From assembly GCA_047601665.1 (NCBI GenBank), contig JASGIT010000001.1, positions 4,030,001 through 4,094,000 of the forward strand: a DNA stretch of 64,000 nt. The letters run 5' to 3'. The translations under genes were made by a program, and so were the position numbers. Below the pieces are notes generated by a model. The model was not told the DNA's origin. It saw nothing but the letters and a program-made list of their open reading frames with translations, and made no database searches. This document shows, in pieces, positions 28,789-38,555 of the stretch (its first letter is position 1; the number at the start of each line of letters is the position of its first letter). The DNA comes from JASGIT01 sp047601665. GTDB lineage: Bacteria > Pseudomonadota > Gammaproteobacteria > Burkholderiales > Burkholderiaceae_C.

Positions 28789-30078
28789 ATGAGCGCCCCT
28801 GCCAATTCCAAATTCGCCACCGTGCTGCGCGTGACCAGCGGCAACTTCATGGAGATGTTCGACTTCTTCCTGTTCGGCTTCTACGCCACGCAGATCTCGA
28901 AGGCGTTCTTCCCCTCGGGCAACGAATTCGCCTCGCTGATGCTGACCTTCATGACCTTCGGGGCGGGCTTTCTGATGCGGCCCCTGGGCGCGATCTTCCT
29001 GGGCGCCTACGTGGACCGCGTGGGCCGCCGCCAGGGGCTGATCGTCACGCTGGCGCTGATGGCCGTGGGCACGCTGCTGATCGCCTGCGTGCCCAGCTAC
29101 GCCACCATCGGCGCGCTGGCGCCGGTGCTGGTGCTGGCCGGGCGGCTGCTGCAGGGCTTTTCGGCCGGGGTCGAACTCGGCGGCGTGTCGGTCTACCTGG
29201 CGGAGATGGCCACGCCAGGCCACAAGGGCTTCTACGTCAGCTGGCAGTCGGGCAGCCAGCAGGTGGCGATCGTGGTGTCGGCGGCGCTGGGCTACTGGCT
29301 CAACGTCACCTTTTCGCACGAGCAGATCGCCGATTTCTACTGGCGCCTGCCCTTCTTCGTGGGTTGCATGATCGTGCCAGCGCTGTTCTACATCCGCAGT
29401 TCGCTGCAAGAGACCGAAGAGTTCATGGCGCGCAAGCACCGCCCCGACGCGCGCGAGATCTTCCAGTCCATGGTCGCCAACTGGGGCCTGGTGATCGCCG
29501 GGATGATGCTGGTGTCCATGACCACTGTGTCCTTCTACCTCATCACCGTGTACACGCCCACTTTCGGCAAGGCGGTGCTGCACCTGTCCACCACCGACGC
29601 GCTGGTCGTCACCCTGTGCGTGGCGGTGTCCAACTTCATCTGGCTGCCCATCATGGGCGCGGCATCCGACCGCGTGGGCCGCAAGCCCATCCTGATCGCC
29701 TTCACGGTGCTGACCCTCTTCACGGCCTACCCGGCGCTCAAGTGGCTGGTGGCCGCGCCCGGCTTTGGCCGCATGTTGGAGGTGGAACTGTGGCTGTCCT
29801 TCCTGTACGCCAGCTACAACGGCGCGATGGTGGTGGCGCTGACCGAGGTGATGCCCGCCAGCGTGCGCACCGCCGGTTTCTCGCTGGCCTACAGCCTGGC
29901 GACGGCGCTGTTCGGCGGTTTCACGCCCGCCATCGCCACCGGCCTGATCGGCATGACCGGCGACAAGGCCGCCCCCGGCCTGTGGATGAGCGCCGCCGCC
30001 GTGTGCGGGCTGATCGCCACGGTGATCCTGTACCGCCGTGACGCGGCCGGGCCGAAGGGATTGCGCCCCGCGATGTAA
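28789..30078 (+). CDS. MFS metabolite:H+ symporter, citrate/tricarballylate type
   Basis: This is a 12-TM inner-membrane transporter of the MHS family (CitA, TcuC, ProP, KgtP). The 429-residue product starts RVTSGNFMEMFDFFLFGFYAT, the family's typical TM1. The MFS loop motif is GAYVDRVGRRQGL between TM2 and TM3, repeated as ASDRVGRKP in the second half, and LLQGFSAGVELGGVSVYLAEM is typical of CitA-like proteins. The ATG at 28789 is chosen by homology. The likely substrate is citrate or a related tricarboxylate; no tcuAB genes are adjacent. Confidence 0.85.
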   Translation: MSAPANSKFATVLRVTSGNFMEMFDFFLFGFYATQISKAFFPSGNEFASLMLTFMTFGAGFLMRPLGAIFLGAYVDRVGRRQGLIVTLALMAVGTLLIACVPSYATIGALAPVLVLAGRLLQGFSAGVELGGVSVYLAEMATPGHKGFYVSWQSGSQQVAIVVSAALGYWLNVTFSHEQIADFYWRLPFFVGCMIVPALFYIRSSLQETEEFMARKHRPDAREIFQSMVANWGLVIAGMMLVSMTTVSFYLITVYTPTFGKAVLHLSTTDALVVTLCVAVSNFIWLPIMGAASDRVGRKPILIAFTVLTLFTAYPALKWLVAAPGFGRMLEVELWLSFLYASYNGAMVVALTEVMPASVRTAGFSLAYSLATALFGGFTPAIATGLIGMTGDKAAPGLWMSAAAVCGLIATVILYRRDAAGPKGLRPAM

Positions 30079-30082
30079 AAAC

Positions 30083-30170
30083 AGGAGCGGCTGGCGCTTG
30101 CCAGGAGCCGGATTCAGTGGGTTTTCCATATGAACCTGGCTTCTGGCAAGCGCCAGCCGCTATCGTTTTT
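30083..30170. repeat. Dispersed repeat, copy 4, long-stem bidirectional terminator form
   Basis: A perfect 19 bp inverted repeat, AGCGGCTGGCGCTTGCCAG (30086-30104) with its complement at 30143-30161, encloses a 38-base loop. A T-run follows at 30165-30169 and an A-run precedes it. It lies between the convergent symporter and pntB genes and probably terminates both. The arms share CTGGCGCTT and AGCCGCTATC with the other repeat copies. Confidence 0.8.
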
Positions 30171-30180
30171 AAGTACTCCG

Positions 30181-31596
<1,416 letters not shown>

Positions 31597-31620
31597 GGGT
31601 TTTTCTCCTCGTTCTTCTTG

Positions 31621-33222
31621 TTATTTGCGGAACATGGCCAACATGCGGCGCGTGACGGCAAAGCCGCCGAACATGTTCACGGCGGTGAGCACGATGGCGG
31701 CAAAGGCCAGCCAGCGGATCAGCTCGTCGGGCCGCCCGCCTCCCGATTCAGGCGGCGCGATCTGCACCAGCGCGCCGATGGCGATGATGCTGGAGATGGC
31801 GTTGGTGACGCTCATCAGCGGCGTGTGCAGCGCGGGCGTGACGTTCCACACCACCATGTAGCCGATGAAGCAGGCCAGCACGAACACGGTGAAGTGGCCC
31901 AGGAAGGCCGCGGGGGCGAATGCGCCGATGACGGCGAACAGCACGGCGGCGATGGCGAAGACGGTGACCAGGGTGCCGACGGCCATGGGCGCACCCGCGC
32001 CGTGTCCGTGGCCGGATTTCTTCTCCACCACGGGCGCGGCGGCCTTGGGCGCGGGCGCCGGGGCTTGCTTGAGCGGCGGTGCGGGCCAGGTGATGGCGCC
32101 GTCCTTGACGACCGTCAGGCCGCGGATGGCGTCGTCTTCCATATTGACGACCGCATGGCCGTCCTTGGCCTTGCACAGCTCTTCCGTCAGGCGCAGCAGG
32201 TTGGTCGCGTACAGCGTGGACGACTGCTTGGCCAGGCGCGAGGCCAGGTCGGTGTAGCCGATGATGGTCACGCCATGGCGCACCACGGCCTCGCCAGGCA
32301 CGGTCAACTCGCAGTTGCCGCCCTGCTCCGCCGCCATGTCCACGATCACGCTGCCGGGCTTCATGCTCTGCACCATCTCGGCGGTGATGAGCTTCGGAGC
32401 GGGCTTGCCGGGAATCAGCGCTGTGGTGATGATGATGTCGGCGTCCTTGGCTTGGCTTGCGTACATCTGGCGCTGCGCGGCCTGGAAGCCCTCGCTCATC
32501 ACCTTGGCGTAGCCGCCGCCGCCCGAGCCGTCTTCCTCGTAGTCCACCTTGACGAATTCGCCGCCCAGCGACTTGACCTGGTCGGCCACCTCGGCGCGCG
32601 TGTCGTTGGCGCGCACGATGGCGCCCAGGTTGGCCGCCGTGCCGATGGCCGCGAGGCCCGCCACGCCCGCGCCCGCGATGAACACCTTGGCCGGTGGCAC
32701 CTTGCCCGCCGCCGTGATCTGGCCGTTGAAATAGCGGCCGAAGGCATTGGCCGCCTCGATGACGGCGCGGTAGCCAGAGACGCCCGCCGTGGACGTCAGC
32801 GCGTCCATTTTCTGCGCGCGGCTCAGCGTGCGCGGCAGGCAGTCGATGGCCAGCACGGTGGCGTTCTTCGCGGCAAGCTGCTGCATCAGCTCGGGGTTCT
32901 GCGCGGGCCAGATGAAGTCGATCAGCGTGCCGCCTTCGCGCATCAGCGCCACTTCGTCGGAACTCGGCGGGCGCACCTTGAACACGATGTCCGACGCGGC
33001 CCACAGCGTGGCGGCGTCGGGCAGCACCTCGGCCCCGGCGGCGCGGTAGGCGTCGTCGCTGAAGTTGGCGGCCTCGCCCGCGCCCGATTCGACGGCCACC
33101 TGGAAGCCCAGCTTGATGAGCTTCTCGACCACGTCGGGCACGGTGGCCACGCGCTTTTCGAGCGGGAAGATCTCCCGTGGCACGCCTATGCGCTGCGCGG
33201 GTGTGGTGGGGCTGGTTTCCAT
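31621..33222 (-). CDS. pntA: NAD(P) transhydrogenase subunit alpha
   Basis: This full-length alpha subunit of 533 residues has domain I, which binds NAD(H) (IGVPREIFPLEKRVATVPD, VFIAGAGVAGLAAIGTAANLGA, EQGGNCELT). An Ala/Pro/Lys linker (about 385-410) joins it to the four-TM domain II part (FLGHFTVFVLACFIGYMVVWNV, LMSVTNAISSI). Some beta-proteobacteria split this gene into pntAA and pntAB; here it is fused, as in E. coli. First gene of the pntAB operon. Confidence 0.96.
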   Translation of the reverse strand: METSPTTPAQRIGVPREIFPLEKRVATVPDVVEKLIKLGFQVAVESGAGEAANFSDDAYRAAGAEVLPDAATLWAASDIVFKVRPPSSDEVALMREGGTLIDFIWPAQNPELMQQLAAKNATVLAIDCLPRTLSRAQKMDALTSTAGVSGYRAVIEAANAFGRYFNGQITAAGKVPPAKVFIAGAGVAGLAAIGTAANLGAIVRANDTRAEVADQVKSLGGEFVKVDYEEDGSGGGGYAKVMSEGFQAAQRQMYASQAKDADIIITTALIPGKPAPKLITAEMVQSMKPGSVIVDMAAEQGGNCELTVPGEAVVRHGVTIIGYTDLASRLAKQSSTLYATNLLRLTEELCKAKDGHAVVNMEDDAIRGLTVVKDGAITWPAPPLKQAPAPAPKAAAPVVEKKSGHGHGAGAPMAVGTLVTVFAIAAVLFAVIGAFAPAAFLGHFTVFVLACFIGYMVVWNVTPALHTPLMSVTNAISSIIAIGALVQIAPPESGGGRPDELIRWLAFAAIVLTAVNMFGGFAVTRRMLAMFRK

Positions 33223-33270
33223 GGGTCTCTCCTCAAAGTTGGCAATCGTTGTGCAGGCGCAAGATTACAC

Positions 33271-33292
33271 GGGCCGCGCATCATCGCGGCCC
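33271..33292. terminator. GC-rich hairpin between pntA and the queuosine-precursor transporter
   Basis: GGGCCGCG and CGCGGCCC form a perfect 8 bp stem with a CATCAT loop, 34 bp beyond the stop of the minus-strand transporter gene. There is no T-run, so it may be a Rho-dependent or pause site, or an attenuator in the pntA leader. Confidence 0.35.
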
Positions 33293-33325
33293 GAGGATTT
33301 CCTGGGCGTCGCTGGTGCGACGCAG

Positions 33326-33973
33326 TCAGGCCGTGGCGGGTTGCTGCAGGCGCATGGCGCGCACGATGGCCGCCAGCGCCACGCCGTAGGCCGGCAGGAA
33401 GAACAGCAGGCTGACGGCGAGCTTGATCACGTAGTCCACCACGGCGATCTCCACCCAGTGCGCGGCCATGAACGGGTCGGTGCTGCGCCAGAAGGCGATG
33501 GCGAAGAACGCCGCCGTGTCCAGCGCCTGGCCCAGGACGGACGCCGCCGCGGGCGCCAGCCACCACGCCTTGCTCCGCTGGCGGATGCGGTCGAACACCT
33601 GGATGTCGAGCAGCTGCCCGAACACATAGGCGGCGAAGCTCGCCAGCGCGATGCGGAACACGAAGCTGTTGAAATCGGCCAGGGCGCCCCAGCCGCTGAA
33701 ATGCCCGTCGTGGAACAGCACGCCGACGACGTACGAGGCCACCAGCGCCGGCACCATGGCGCGCGTGATGACGCGGCGCGCGGGCGCCTTGCCGATGAGG
33801 CGCACCGTCAAATCGGTCGCCAGGAAGATGAACGGAAAACTGAACGCGCCCCAGGTGCTGTGGAAGCCAAACAAACTGATGGGCAGTTGCACCAGGTAGT
33901 TGCTGGCGATGACGATGGCGATGTGGAACGCGACGAGGGCGGGAAGAGACAGGGGCGAGCGCGCGGGCTGCAT
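33326..33973 (-). CDS. Queuosine precursor transporter (YhhQ family)
   Basis: This inner-membrane transporter imports preQ0/preQ1 for queuosine tRNA modification. The 215-residue product (E. coli YhhQ 221) has about six TM helices. Conserved segments are ASNYLVQLP, WGAFSFPFIFLATDL, GKAPARRVI, QLLDIQVFDRIR and SVLGQALDTAAFF. The start Met at 33973 is chosen because AAGGA lies 8 bp upstream; the ATG at 33982 has that motif directly abutting it. I saw no preQ1 riboswitch upstream. Confidence 0.9.
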   Translation of the reverse strand: MQPARSPLSLPALVAFHIAIVIASNYLVQLPISLFGFHSTWGAFSFPFIFLATDLTVRLIGKAPARRVITRAMVPALVASYVVGVLFHDGHFSGWGALADFNSFVFRIALASFAAYVFGQLLDIQVFDRIRQRSKAWWLAPAAASVLGQALDTAAFFAIAFWRSTDPFMAAHWVEIAVVDYVIKLAVSLLFFLPAYGVALAAIVRAMRLQQPATA

Positions 33974-34119
33974 GACGGACATCCTTTTTGGTGAATGGGG
34001 GCGAGGGAACCCATGTCGGCGGGATTGCCGGGCGCCTATTGTAGGCACCGAGGCGACAGCGCCCATACGGCCACGGACATGGAATCCATAACACTTCCCA
34101 TGCACAGGAGAGACACGAC

Positions 34120-35043
34120 ATGCAACTCGAACTGGTGGCCGAAGGCCTGCAATTCCCCGAAGGCCCCGTGGCGCTGGCCGACGGCTCGGTGCTGTTCACC
34201 GAAATCCGGCGCGGCACGCTCTCGCGCGTGCGCCCCGGCGGGCCGCGCGAAACGGTGGCCGATCTGGGCGGCGGCCCCAACGGCGCGGCCATCGGGCCGG
34301 ACGGCGCGGTCTACGTGACCAACAACGGTGGCACATTCCACTGGGTCGAGAAAGACGGCCTGACCCTGCCCGGCCACTGCCCGCCCACGCACCAGGGCGG
34401 CAGCATCCAGCGCGTGGACCTGCGGACCGGCGAAGTGCGCACGCTGTACACCGAATGCAACGGCCAGCGCCTGGTCGGCCCCAACGACCTGGTGTTCGAC
34501 CGCAGCGGCGGCTTCTGGTTCACCGACCACGGCGCGGGCACCTCCACCGGGCGCCGGTTCGGCGGCCTGTACTACGCTACGCCGGACGGCCAGCACATCA
34601 CCTGCGCCGTGCCGCGCCTGCTCGCGCCCAACGGCGTGGGCCTGTCGCCCGACGAAAAGACGGTGTACGTGGCCGACACCCTGCTGGCGCGCCTGTGGGC
34701 CTTCGACGTGCAAGGCCCCGGCGTGGTGCGCACTGTTTCGCCTTTCGCGCCGGGCCGCTCGGTCGCCAACCTGCCGGGCGTGGTCTACCTGGACAGCCTG
34801 GCGGTGGAGGCCGGCGGCAAGGTCTGCGTGGCCACCATCGTGAACGGCGGCATCACCGTCTTCGACCCCACCATCGAAGCGAATGGTGCGACGGAACACG
34901 TGGCCGTGCCCGACCTGATGTGCACCAACATCTGCTTCGGCGGGGCGGATGGGTGCGATGCGTGGATCACCGCGTCGTCCACCGGCAAGCTCTACAAGGC
35001 CCGCTGGCCGCGCCCGGGGCTGCGCTTGAACTTCAACGCCTGA
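34120..35043 (+). CDS. SMP-30/gluconolactonase family protein
   Basis: This is a six-bladed beta-propeller, metal-dependent lactonase of 307 residues. The metal-ligand Glu lies in the opening LQFPEGPVAL; GPNDLVFDRSGGFWFTDHG and LLAPNGVGLSPDEKTVYVADT carry the other conserved Asn and Asp ligands. There is no signal peptide. Substrate specificity within this large family cannot be read from sequence. It ends in a copy of the dispersed repeat and is followed by lpxO. Confidence 0.85.
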   Translation: MQLELVAEGLQFPEGPVALADGSVLFTEIRRGTLSRVRPGGPRETVADLGGGPNGAAIGPDGAVYVTNNGGTFHWVEKDGLTLPGHCPPTHQGGSIQRVDLRTGEVRTLYTECNGQRLVGPNDLVFDRSGGFWFTDHGAGTSTGRRFGGLYYATPDGQHITCAVPRLLAPNGVGLSPDEKTVYVADTLLARLWAFDVQGPGVVRTVSPFAPGRSVANLPGVVYLDSLAVEAGGKVCVATIVNGGITVFDPTIEANGATEHVAVPDLMCTNICFGGADGCDAWITASSTGKLYKARWPRPGLRLNFNA

Positions 35044-35044
35044 A

Positions 35045-35096
35045 AGCCCTCCAGCGCTTTTCCATCCAGCGCTGGCAGCTATCAATTCGGGAGTCC
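35045..35096 (-). repeat. Dispersed repeat, copy 5
   Basis: In the plus reading it is CTCCAGCGCTTTTCCATCC, AGCGCTGGCAGCTATC, AATTCGGGAGTCC. The arms CCAGCGCT and AGCGCTGG form an 8 bp stem around TTTCCATC-type loop sequence. It fills most of the 90 bp gap between the lactonase and lpxO genes. Confidence 0.85.
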
Positions 35097-35133
35097 AGCA
35101 CGGCGCGGGCGTCCGCGTTATGCTCCCCTGGTT

Positions 35134-36033
35134 ATGAAATGGCTCATTCTTTTGCTCTTCATCGCCAGCACGGTGTACGTGCATGTGCGCGGACGGGTGC
35201 GGCACCCGTTCTGGCGGCAGGTGTCGGACCACTCCACGTTCCTGGCGCCCATGAACCTGTTCATGTACCTGTTCTCCAAGGTGCCGCACCAGCCATACCT
35301 GGACGTGGACCAGTTTCCCGAGATGCAGGCCATCCAGCAGCACTGGCCGCAAATCCGCGAAGAAGCGCTGCGGCTGCGCGAGGCGGGCAGCATCAAGGCG
35401 TCCAGCCAGCTGAACGACGTGGGCTTCAACTCGTTCTTCAAGAGCGGCTGGAAGCGCTTCTACCTGAAGTGGTACGACGACGCCCACCCCTCCGCCGCGC
35501 AGCTGTGCCCCGTGACCACGGCGCTGCTGCGTGACATTCCCACCATCAAGGCCGCGATGTTCGCCGAACTGCCGCCGGGCAGCCGGCTGGTGCGCCACCG
35601 CGACCCCTACGCGGGCTCGCTGCGCTACCACCTGGGCCTGCAGACGCCCAACGACGCGGGCTGCTACATCGAGGTGGACGGCCAGCGCTACCACTGGCGC
35701 GACGGCGAGGCCGTGGTGTTCGACGAGACCTACATCCACTACGCCGAGAACACCACGCAGAGCGACCGCGTCATCCTGTTCTGCGACATCGAGCGCCCGC
35801 TGCGCTACCGCTGGGCGCAGTCGGTGAACCGCTGGTTCGCCAAGCACCTGCTGGCCGCCGCCGCATCGCCCAACGAGGTGGGCGACCGCACCGGCGGGCT
35901 GAACCGCGCGTTCCACACCATCTACCAGATCCGCATCCAGGGCAAGCGGCTCAAGGCCTGGGACCGGCGCGTGTACTACGCCGTCAAGTGGATTTTGTTC
36001 GGCGGCATAGCCGCATGGATTTTTTGGCCCTGA
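35134..36033 (+). CDS. lpxO: Lipid A hydroxylase LpxO-like (aspartyl/asparaginyl beta-hydroxylase family)
   Basis: This Fe(II)/2-oxoglutarate dioxygenase of 299 residues is predicted to 2-hydroxylate an acyl chain of lipid A at the inner membrane. It has an N-terminal TM helix (WLILLLFIASTVYV), the iron ligands His155 and Asp157 (RHRDP) and His202 (YIHYAEN), and Arg212 for 2-oxoglutarate. A second hydrophobic segment is at the C-terminus (WILFGGIAAWIFWP). The long YLDVDQFPEMQAIQQHW N-terminal region is typical of LpxO. Confidence 0.88.
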   Translation: MKWLILLLFIASTVYVHVRGRVRHPFWRQVSDHSTFLAPMNLFMYLFSKVPHQPYLDVDQFPEMQAIQQHWPQIREEALRLREAGSIKASSQLNDVGFNSFFKSGWKRFYLKWYDDAHPSAAQLCPVTTALLRDIPTIKAAMFAELPPGSRLVRHRDPYAGSLRYHLGLQTPNDAGCYIEVDGQRYHWRDGEAVVFDETYIHYAENTTQSDRVILFCDIERPLRYRWAQSVNRWFAKHLLAAAASPNEVGDRTGGLNRAFHTIYQIRIQGKRLKAWDRRVYYAVKWILFGGIAAWIFWP

Positions 36034-36037
36034 ACCC

Positions 36038-37294
36038 ATGTCCGCCGACGCCAGCCTGATCGATTCGCGCACCGCCGCCTGGCGCCTGGCCACCACGCTG
36101 GGGCTGGTGGCGCTGGGCAACAGCAGCATGTACGTGGTGTCGGTGGTGCTGCCGGCGGTGCAGGCCGAGTTCGGCGTCAGCCGCGGCGCGGCCTCGCTGC
36201 CCTACACGCTGATGATGCTCAGCCTGGGCCTGGGCGGCATCCTTACCGGCCGCCTGGCGGATCGCCACGGCATTGCCCGCGTGCTCCAGATGGGCGCTGT
36301 GGCCGTGTGCGCGGGCTACCTGTGGGCGGCGGCGTCGGGCAGCGTGTGGAGCTTTGGCGCCGCGCACGCGCTGCTGGGCTTCCTGGGCGGGGCCGCCACC
36401 TTCGCGCCGCTGATGGCCGACACCACCCTGTGGTGGAACAAGCGGCGCGGCATCGCCGTGGCCATCTGCGCCAGCGGCAACTACGTGGCTGGCGCCCTGT
36501 GGCCGCCGCTGGCGCAGTGGGGCATCGGGCACTTCGGCTGGCGCCCCACCTACCTGGCGCTGGGCCTGGTCTGCGGCCTTGGCATGGCGTTGCTGGCCCT
36601 GCGGATGCGCCAGCGCCCGCCCGCGCAGCCCTCCACGCCCGCCACGGCGGCGCGCGCATCCGCCCACCCGTCCGACCGTCCCTTCGGCCTGGCCCCCGCG
36701 CACGCCCAGGCGCTGCTGTGCGTGGCCGGGGTGGCCTGCTGCGTGGCCATGGCCATGCCGCAAGTGCACATCGTGGCCTACTGCACCGACCTGGGCTACG
36801 GCGCGGCCCAGGGCGCGCGCATGTTGTCGGTGATGCTGCTGTGCGGCATCGTCAGCCGCCTGGTCTCGGGCCTGGTCTGCGACCGCATCGGCGGCATCCG
36901 CACGCTGCTGCTGCTGGGCTCCGCGCTGCAGGGCGTGGCGCTGCTGATGTTCATGCCCTTCGACGGGCTGGTGCCGCTGTACGCCGTCTCGGCCATGTTC
37001 GGGCTGTTCCAGGGCGGTATCGTGCCCTCGTACGCCATCATCGTGCGCGAGCATTTCACGCCCCGCGAGGCCGGCGCGCGCGTGGGTGCCGTCATCCTGG
37101 CCACCATGGCGGGCATGGCGCTGGGCGGCTGGATGTCGGGCTGGGTGTTCGACATGACGGGGAGCTACCGCGCCGCGTTCCTGAACGGCATCGGGTGGAA
37201 CCTGCTCAACCTCGCCATTTCAAGCTGGCTGTTCCTGCGCACCCGCAAGGCGCGCGCGCAGCCCGCCGCTACGCTGCCGCCATCATTTTCCTAA
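36038..37294 (+). CDS. MFS transporter
   Basis: This is an inner-membrane carrier of 418 residues with 12 predicted TM helices and a central cytoplasmic loop rich in Pro and Ala (about 190-215). The TM2-TM3 motif GRLADRHGIARV is present. The pattern is closest to oxalate/formate- and monocarboxylate-type MFS proteins, but the substrate is unknown. It starts 4 bp after lpxO and overlaps the convergent waaA by 26 bp. Confidence 0.8.
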   Translation: MSADASLIDSRTAAWRLATTLGLVALGNSSMYVVSVVLPAVQAEFGVSRGAASLPYTLMMLSLGLGGILTGRLADRHGIARVLQMGAVAVCAGYLWAAASGSVWSFGAAHALLGFLGGAATFAPLMADTTLWWNKRRGIAVAICASGNYVAGALWPPLAQWGIGHFGWRPTYLALGLVCGLGMALLALRMRQRPPAQPSTPATAARASAHPSDRPFGLAPAHAQALLCVAGVACCVAMAMPQVHIVAYCTDLGYGAAQGARMLSVMLLCGIVSRLVSGLVCDRIGGIRTLLLLGSALQGVALLMFMPFDGLVPLYAVSAMFGLFQGGIVPSYAIIVREHFTPREAGARVGAVILATMAGMALGGWMSGWVFDMTGSYRAAFLNGIGWNLLNLAISSWLFLRTRKARAQPAATLPPSFS

Positions 37295-38555
37295 CCTGCA
37301 GGGCCGTGGCCTGCGCCGCGCCCCGGTGCTGGCGCGCGAAGGCCGTGGCGGCGTGGCGGGCCTGGATCAGCCGCTCCTTGTCCGCCGCCAGCGCGCAGGC
37401 GGCCTCCACGCCCTGCCCCATATCGGCCACGCGCTCGGCGGCGCCCGCCGCGCAGGCCAGTTCCGCCGCCTCGGCAAAGTTGAAGGTGTGCGGCCCCAGC
37501 ACCACGGGGCAGCCGCAGGCCGCCGCCTCGATCAGGTTCTGCCCGCCCAGCGGGGCGAAGCTGCCGCCGAGCAGAGCCACGTCGGCCAGGCCGTAGTACA
37601 GCGGCATCTCACCCAGCGAGTCGCCCAGCCACACGTCGGCGGGCGCGGGTTCTTCGGCCCAGGCGCTGCGGCGCGCCACCTGCAGGCCTGCGGCGGTGAG
37701 CAGGCGCTCCACTTCGTCGAAGCGCTGCGGGTGGCGCGGCACGATCAACCACTGCACTCCTGAATTGATAGCTGCTTGCGCTTGTCCCTCCTGCGCTGGA
37801 GGCCGATTTTTCTTGTAAGCCTCCAGCCAGAGCGCTTCTTCGCCTTCGCGGCTGCTGGCGAACAGCACCACGGGCCGGGGCTGCTCCGCGCGCCAGGCGC
37901 GGCCATGCCCCAGCAGCACGGGGTCGGGCGACACGTCGAACTTCAGATTGCCGAACACGCCCTGCACGTTCGCGCCCAGCGCGCGCAGCCGTTCGGCATC
38001 CGCGTCGGTCTGCGCCCACACGGCCGACAGGCCCCTGTAGGCGGGCCGCGCCAGCCAGCCCAAACGCCGGGCTTTCTTCAGCGAGCGCGGGTTGAGCCGC
38101 GCATTGGCCAGCGTGAGCGGCACGCCCTGCGCTCGGCATTCGGCCACGAGGTTGGGCCAGACCTCGGTCTCCATCAGGATGCCGATGGCGGGCCGGAAGT
38201 GGTGCAGAAAGCGCCGCGCCGCGCCCGGCGTGTCCCAGGGCTGCCAGACCTGCACGTCGCCGGGCTGCAGGAGTTTTTCGCCCTCGGCCCGGCCCGTGGC
38301 GGTGCCGTGGGTGAGCAGCAGGCGCATTCCCGGCAGTTCACGGCGCAGCGCGGCCAGCAGGATGGCGGCGGCGCGGGTTTCGCCCAGCGACACGGCGTGC
38401 AGCCAGACGAAGCCCGCATCGGCCGGCTGGGTGTAGTGGCCGAAGCGCTCTTCCACGGCCTGGGCGTAGCCCGGCTCGGCGACGGCGCGGTGGCGCAGCT
38501 TGCGGCGCAGCAGCGGCTGCGCCGCCCAGGTCAGGGCGCTGTAGAGCCTGCGCAT
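37269..38555 (-). CDS. waaA: 3-deoxy-D-manno-octulosonic acid transferase with internal repeat insertion
   Basis: This inner-membrane GT30 glycosyltransferase adds Kdo to lipid IVA. The 428-residue product has the family motifs WLHAVSLGETRAA, LMETEVWPNL, QTDADAERLRALG, FASSREGEE and EAAACGCPVVLGPHTFNF. Residues 247-267 (YKKNRPPAQEGQ onwards) are encoded by a copy of the dispersed repeat between LWLEA and QWLIVPRHPQRF, which are nearly contiguous in homologues. Its start codon directly abuts the stop of the phosphomannomutase gene, so the two form an operon. Confidence 0.94.
   Translation of the reverse strand: MRRLYSALTWAAQPLLRRKLRHRAVAEPGYAQAVEERFGHYTQPADAGFVWLHAVSLGETRAAAILLAALRRELPGMRLLLTHGTATGRAEGEKLLQPGDVQVWQPWDTPGAARRFLHHFRPAIGILMETEVWPNLVAECRAQGVPLTLANARLNPRSLKKARRLGWLARPAYRGLSAVWAQTDADAERLRALGANVQGVFGNLKFDVSPDPVLLGHGRAWRAEQPRPVVLFASSREGEEALWLEAYKKNRPPAQEGQAQAAINSGVQWLIVPRHPQRFDEVERLLTAAGLQVARRSAWAEEPAPADVWLGDSLGEMPLYYGLADVALLGGSFAPLGGQNLIEAAACGCPVVLGPHTFNFAEAAELACAAGAAERVADMGQGVEAACALAADKERLIQARHAATAFARQHRGAAQATALQVRKMMAAA
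37756..37818 (+). repeat. Dispersed repeat, copy 6, inside waaA coding sequence
   Basis: On the plus strand it reads CTCCTGAATTGATAGCTGC, TTGCGCTTGTCCCTCC, TGCGCTGGAGGCCGATTTT, TCTTGTAA. It is a near-complete copy, antisense to waaA. It spans about 63 bp and adds 21 in-frame codons with no stop on the minus strand. Confidence 0.88.

Noticed and set aside
33974..34119. Possible preQ1 riboswitch upstream of the queuosine-precursor transporter
   Set aside because: No preQ1-I, -II or -III consensus elements could be found in the leader on the minus strand.
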